From Thermohalobaculum sp038524325 (GTDB lineage: Bacteria; Pseudomonadota; Alphaproteobacteria; Rhodobacterales; Rhodobacteraceae), in NCBI GenBank assembly GCA_038524325.1, contig JBCBIS010000074.1:1-18579 (forward strand): 18,579 nucleotides of DNA, read 5' to 3'. Of this stretch, positions 15,736 through 18,579 are shown piece after piece (the stretch's first letter is position 1; each line of letters starts with the position of its first letter). The position numbers and the translations under genes are program-made. The notes under the pieces are model-generated. The model had not been told where the DNA came from, searched no databases, and was given only the letters and a program-made list of their open reading frames with translations.

Positions 15736-15765
15736 TGATAAGCATACTGCCGGGTATGCTGTCAA
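15736..15765 (-). promoter_or_regulatory. Candidate promoter of the fad operon
   Basis: On the minus strand, TTGACA (15765-15760) and TTATCA (15741-15736) are separated by 18 bases, close to the sigma-70 layout, with a perfect -35 and a weaker -10. The predicted start lies near 15729, giving a leader of about 100 bases to the ligase ATG. It sits in the 178-bp gap after the exporter gene, the only large gap upstream of the operon. Position and pattern support it; activity is not shown. Confidence 0.55.
15741..15760. promoter_or_regulatory. TetR-type operator-like palindrome within the fad promoter
   Basis: AGCATAC (15741-15747) and GTATGCT (15754-15760) are perfect 7-bp arms around TGCCGG. 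The pattern CATAC-N6-GTATG resembles operators of TetR-family fatty-acid regulators. It fills the spacer between the candidate -35 and -10, so bound protein would block the polymerase. As an alternative it could be a weak hairpin ending the exporter transcript, but no T-tract follows. Confidence 0.5.
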
Positions 15766-15771
15766 TGAGAT

Positions 15772-15785
15772 TTACGTAAACGTAA
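15772..15785. promoter_or_regulatory. MerR/LiuR-like palindrome upstream of the fad promoter
   Basis: TTACGT-AA-ACGTAA is a perfect palindrome apart from its centre. It matches, from memory, the TTTACGTnnACGTAAA-type sites of MerR-family regulators of branched-chain and fatty acid catabolism (LiuR). On the minus strand it is preceded by TTGACC (15791-15786), as in MerR-type promoters where the site lies just after the -35, but the matching -10 is poor. It ends 6 bp before the -35 of the promoter at 15736-15765. Confidence 0.5.
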
Positions 15786-15807
15786 GGTCAAGTCACTCGC
15801 AAGCAGC

Positions 15808-18141
15808 TCACGCACGCGCGCCAGGGCCCGTCAGAACCCGCATCAACGCCGGCAGAAGGGTCAGCGCGCCGATCATGTTCCACAGGAACATGAAGGTCAG
15901 CATCAGCCCCATATCTGCCTGAAACTTCGTCGGCGCAAACATCCATGTGGCCACCCCAATCGCCAGGGCAAGCCCCGTGAAGGCCACGGCATGCCCCGTT
16001 GTCCGCACCGCATTCAGATAGGCTGTGGCCAGGTCCTGCCCCTGCCGCAGGTAATGGCGCAGCCGGTCATAGATATAGATCCCATAATCGACGCCAATGC
16101 CGACGCCGAGGGCGATCACCGGCAGGGTCGCCACTTTCACGCCCATCCCCAGACTCGCCATCAACGCCTGGGCCAGCACCGAGGTCAGGGCCAGCGGGAG
16201 CAGGATCACCACTAGTGCTGTCACCGAGCGGAAGGTCAGCAGGATCAGCACCGCCACCACGGCATAGACCAGGGCCAGAATTTGATATTGCGCAGCCCCG
16301 ATGACCTCGTTCGTCGCAGCCTCGACGCCGGCATTCCCGGCGGCCAGGGCAAAGACCACCGAGCCGGTCTCGGTGCTGGCGTTGAAGGCCTCGACGGCCC
16401 CGGTTGCGCGGCGCAACGTGGCGGCCTTGTGATCTTCCAGGAAGACGATGATCACCGCCATCGAGCAATCGGTGTTGAAGAACCCGCTCGGCACCCGGCT
16501 GAGGGTCGCATTGGCCACGAGCTGATTGCGGTTCAGCGCCCGCCATTTCAGATTGCCTTCGTTGAAGCCCTGGGTGCCCAGCTTGGCGACATCGGAAATC
16601 GAGATCGTGCCCTGCACCCCCGCCGTATTCTCCAGCCGCCATTGCAGCTGGTCCATCAAGGCGAGCGTCTCGTAGTGGACACAGGCCTCGGGCGGCGTCT
16701 CGGTCATCACCACCAGCACATCGGTGGAGGTCGAGTAGTTCGCCGTCAGAAACGCCACATCGCGGTTATAGCGGCTGTCGGGATGCAACTCGGGCGCGCC
16801 TTTGTCGAGATCGCCAATCTCCAGATCGGTGGCTTTCCAGGCGCCTCCCGCGGCGAGAACCAGCGCCACACCAATGGCAATCGCCGCCCGGGGATAGGTC
16901 GCGAACTCGCCGACAAAGCGCCACAGCGCCCGCGCCTCGCCCGCCTGCTTGCCTGCCGCCCGATCTGCCGCACGCCGGCTGACCCCGATATAGGAGAGCA
17001 GCACCGGCAGCAGGATCAGATTGGTCAAGAGCACCATGGCCACGCCCAGCCCGGCGGCGATGGCCAGTTCTCCGATCACCGTGATCGGGATGACGATGAG
17101 GGTCAGAAAACCAATCGAGTCGGACAACAGCGCGGTCGAGCCCGGCGCGGCCAGCGCACCAAAGGCACCACGCGCCGCCTCCAGCCGGGTGGCGCCCTCG
17201 GCCGCCCGCAACATGGTGGCGTTGATGATCTGGATCGCGTGGCTGGCGCCGATGGCGAAAATCAGAAAGGGCACCAGAACCGAATAGGGATCGAGCCCAT
17301 AGCCCAGCGTCGTCAGCAGCCCAAGCTGCCAGACCACCGCGATCACCGAACAAGCCATTCCCAGCAGAGTCGAGCGCCAGCAATGGGTGTACCAGACCAG
17401 CAGCACCGCCATGATCCCCAGCGCGACCACGAAGAAAACCGCGATCAGCGTGACCCCTTCGATCAGGTCGCCAACAAGCTTCGCAAATCCGGTGATATGG
17501 ATCGAGATCGTGTCGGAGCTGTATTTCTCGCGGATCTCCTCCAACGCGGCGGAGAAAGCGGCATAGTCCAGCGGCGCGCCGGTCTCCGGGTCGGTCGTCA
17601 CCAGCGGCGCCTGGATGATGGTCGAGCGGAAATCATTGGCCACAAGAATGCCCACCTGGTTCGAGCGGCGGATGTTCTCGCCCACTTCCTCCAGACTGGC
17701 CGCCGAGCCGTCATAGCTGCGCGGGATCACAGGGCCGCCGGTAAACCCCTCGGCCGTGACCGCCATCCAGCGCATGTTCGGTGTCCAGAGGCTTTTCAGG
17801 TTCCCCCGATCGACTCCGGAAATGTAGAAGACATCATCGGTAATCTTACGCAGGGTTTCGAGGTATTCTGCATCCAGCACCGTGCCCTCGCGCGCCGCCA
17901 CGACGACCCGGACCACATTGGTCAGCCCGCCCAGCGCCTCGCGATGTTCGAGGAACTTGCTGACATAGGGGTGCTGCGCCGGGATCATCTTCTCGAACCC
18001 GGCATCCGAGCGCAGCTTGGTCACCTGAAAACACAGAATCGCGGTGACGAGCAGGAAGATCAGCACGACCAGTGGCCGCATTGAGAAGATCACCCCGCCC
18101 AGCGGCCCGCCATCCTCGGCGGCTTTGGAATGCGGCGCCAT
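15808..18141 (-). CDS. MMPL/RND-family membrane exporter
   Basis: This 777-residue inner-membrane transporter belongs to the RND superfamily branch with MMPL and sterol-sensing-like domains; relatives move lipids such as hopanoids. One membrane helix lies near the N-terminus (about 22-40) and leads to a periplasmic domain (about 45-225) that begins DAGFEKMIPAQHPYVS. A first helix bundle (about 228-385) includes FLIFAIGASHAIQIIN. A helix near 420-440 and a second periplasmic domain follow. The last bundle carries GVGIGVDYGIYIYDRL, the usual proton-relay segment. GAGGGGA lies before the ATG, inside the end of the upstream gene, which stops 3 bp away. Substrate is unknown; location directly before the fad operon suggests a lipid, by inference. 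Confidence 0.9.
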   Translation of the reverse strand: MAPHSKAAEDGGPLGGVIFSMRPLVVLIFLLVTAILCFQVTKLRSDAGFEKMIPAQHPYVSKFLEHREALGGLTNVVRVVVAAREGTVLDAEYLETLRKITDDVFYISGVDRGNLKSLWTPNMRWMAVTAEGFTGGPVIPRSYDGSAASLEEVGENIRRSNQVGILVANDFRSTIIQAPLVTTDPETGAPLDYAAFSAALEEIREKYSSDTISIHITGFAKLVGDLIEGVTLIAVFFVVALGIMAVLLVWYTHCWRSTLLGMACSVIAVVWQLGLLTTLGYGLDPYSVLVPFLIFAIGASHAIQIINATMLRAAEGATRLEAARGAFGALAAPGSTALLSDSIGFLTLIVIPITVIGELAIAAGLGVAMVLLTNLILLPVLLSYIGVSRRAADRAAGKQAGEARALWRFVGEFATYPRAAIAIGVALVLAAGGAWKATDLEIGDLDKGAPELHPDSRYNRDVAFLTANYSTSTDVLVVMTETPPEACVHYETLALMDQLQWRLENTAGVQGTISISDVAKLGTQGFNEGNLKWRALNRNQLVANATLSRVPSGFFNTDCSMAVIIVFLEDHKAATLRRATGAVEAFNASTETGSVVFALAAGNAGVEAATNEVIGAAQYQILALVYAVVAVLILLTFRSVTALVVILLPLALTSVLAQALMASLGMGVKVATLPVIALGVGIGVDYGIYIYDRLRHYLRQGQDLATAYLNAVRTTGHAVAFTGLALAIGVATWMFAPTKFQADMGLMLTFMFLWNMIGALTLLPALMRVLTGPGARA

Positions 18142-18144
18142 GGC

Positions 18145-18579
18145 TCAGTTCCCCTCTACGGCCTGCAACAGACCGGACTCGCTGGCAAAGATCAGACCGT
18201 CGGGGCCGGGCACCGCCCCGCTGAGGAACGCCCGCCCGCCGGTCGGCCGCTGCGGTGTCCCCGCGCCATCGGGGCCCACAGGTATCAAAAGGCCAGAGCC
18301 TCCGATCAAACCGAGCCCCTCGCCCGGCAGGGCAATATCCGCGATCAGGAGGAAATTGTCAGGCAGGCGGATCGACGACCAGCTTGCGCCGTCATCCTCC
18401 GAGATCTGGAAGCTGTCGCCAAAGCCATAGGCGAAGACGCGGCCACCTGCCTCGGCCAGACCGAACAGCGAGAGCGCGTCATCCGTGTCCCAGCGCTCGA
18501 AACTCTCGCCTCCATCCGTCGAGCGGAAGATCATCCCCCCCTCGCCCGCAATCAGCAGCGAGCCTTGCCCGGTCAGCAG
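18145..18579 (-). CDS. Ycf48-like beta-propeller protein, C-terminal part (cut by window edge)
   Basis: The frame is open from the window edge to the stop at 18145, giving 144 codons with no start visible. It has repeats of the Ycf48/BNR type: GEGGMIFRSTDGGESFERW, then FGDSFQISEDDGASW, each with the D-G-G-x-S/T-x-W-like turn of photosystem II assembly-factor-like propellers. In heterotrophs such proteins are usually exported and are commonly encoded beside MMPL/RND exporters, exactly as here (3 bp apart). An internal ATG at 18534 is not the start, because the propeller repeat continues before it. Function is inferred as an accessory protein to the exporter. Confidence 0.8.
   Translation of the reverse strand: MLTGQGSLLIAGEGGMIFRSTDGGESFERWDTDDALSLFGLAEAGGRVFAYGFGDSFQISEDDGASWSSIRLPDNFLLIADIALPGEGLGLIGGSGLLIPVGPDGAGTPQRPTGGRAFLSGAVPGPDGLIFASESGLLQAVEGN

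Noticed and set aside
16282..18084. 600-codon open frame on the + strand opposite the exporter gene
   Set aside because: The composition is Arg/Gly/His/Gln rich, typical of antisense frames, while the exporter on the minus strand has clear membrane helices and family motifs.

Overview
The window reads as chromosomal DNA of a high-GC alphaproteobacterium, most likely a Rhodobacteraceae member (Rhodobacter/Paracoccus/Rhodovulum-like). This rests on the strong G/C bias at third codon positions, the GGAG-type ribosome sites and the make-up of the fatty-acid genes. It is inference from sequence character only. I see no rRNA, tRNA, CRISPR array, phage or intact insertion sequence.

Left part (1-4501): the start of a leftward hypothetical gene runs off the edge. 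It is followed by a rightward NAD(P)-dependent aldehyde dehydrogenase and a DadA-type FAD amino-acid/amine oxidoreductase. Between these two lies a 485-bp gap without a convincing gene. Its main content is a perfect 22-bp inverted repeat whose loop carries a textbook four-run G-quadruplex motif, just upstream of the oxidoreductase gene. A YafY-type HTH/WYL regulator follows. Facing it divergently is the apparent start of a small gene that runs into a REP-like hairpin and looks truncated.

Middle part (4502-6844): a membrane-anchored protein of unknown function and a GT-C-type polytopic glycosyltransferase-like protein form a two-gene rightward unit. It ends at a strong hairpin shared with the convergent operon.

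Right part (6845-15629, all leftward) is a compact beta-oxidation operon. In order of transcription it encodes a long-chain acyl-CoA ligase (FadD-like), a 2,4-dienoyl-CoA reductase (FadH), a DUF2855 protein, an acetyl-CoA acyltransferase (FadA-like), a cupin, and a two-domain enoyl-CoA hydratase/3-hydroxyacyl-CoA dehydrogenase (FadJ/FadB-like). The first three genes overlap by 4 bp and 1 bp, so translational coupling is likely. The enzymes cover activation, removal of double bonds at even positions, hydration, the second oxidation and thiolysis. The acyl-CoA dehydrogenase step is not in the window. Upstream of the ligase, a candidate promoter carries two different palindromes, one TetR-operator-like and one MerR/LiuR-like.

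Far right (15808-18579, leftward): an MMPL/RND-family exporter lies 3 bp downstream of a Ycf48-like beta-propeller gene that continues past the window. This pair is often linked to lipid handling and sits immediately upstream of the beta-oxidation operon.
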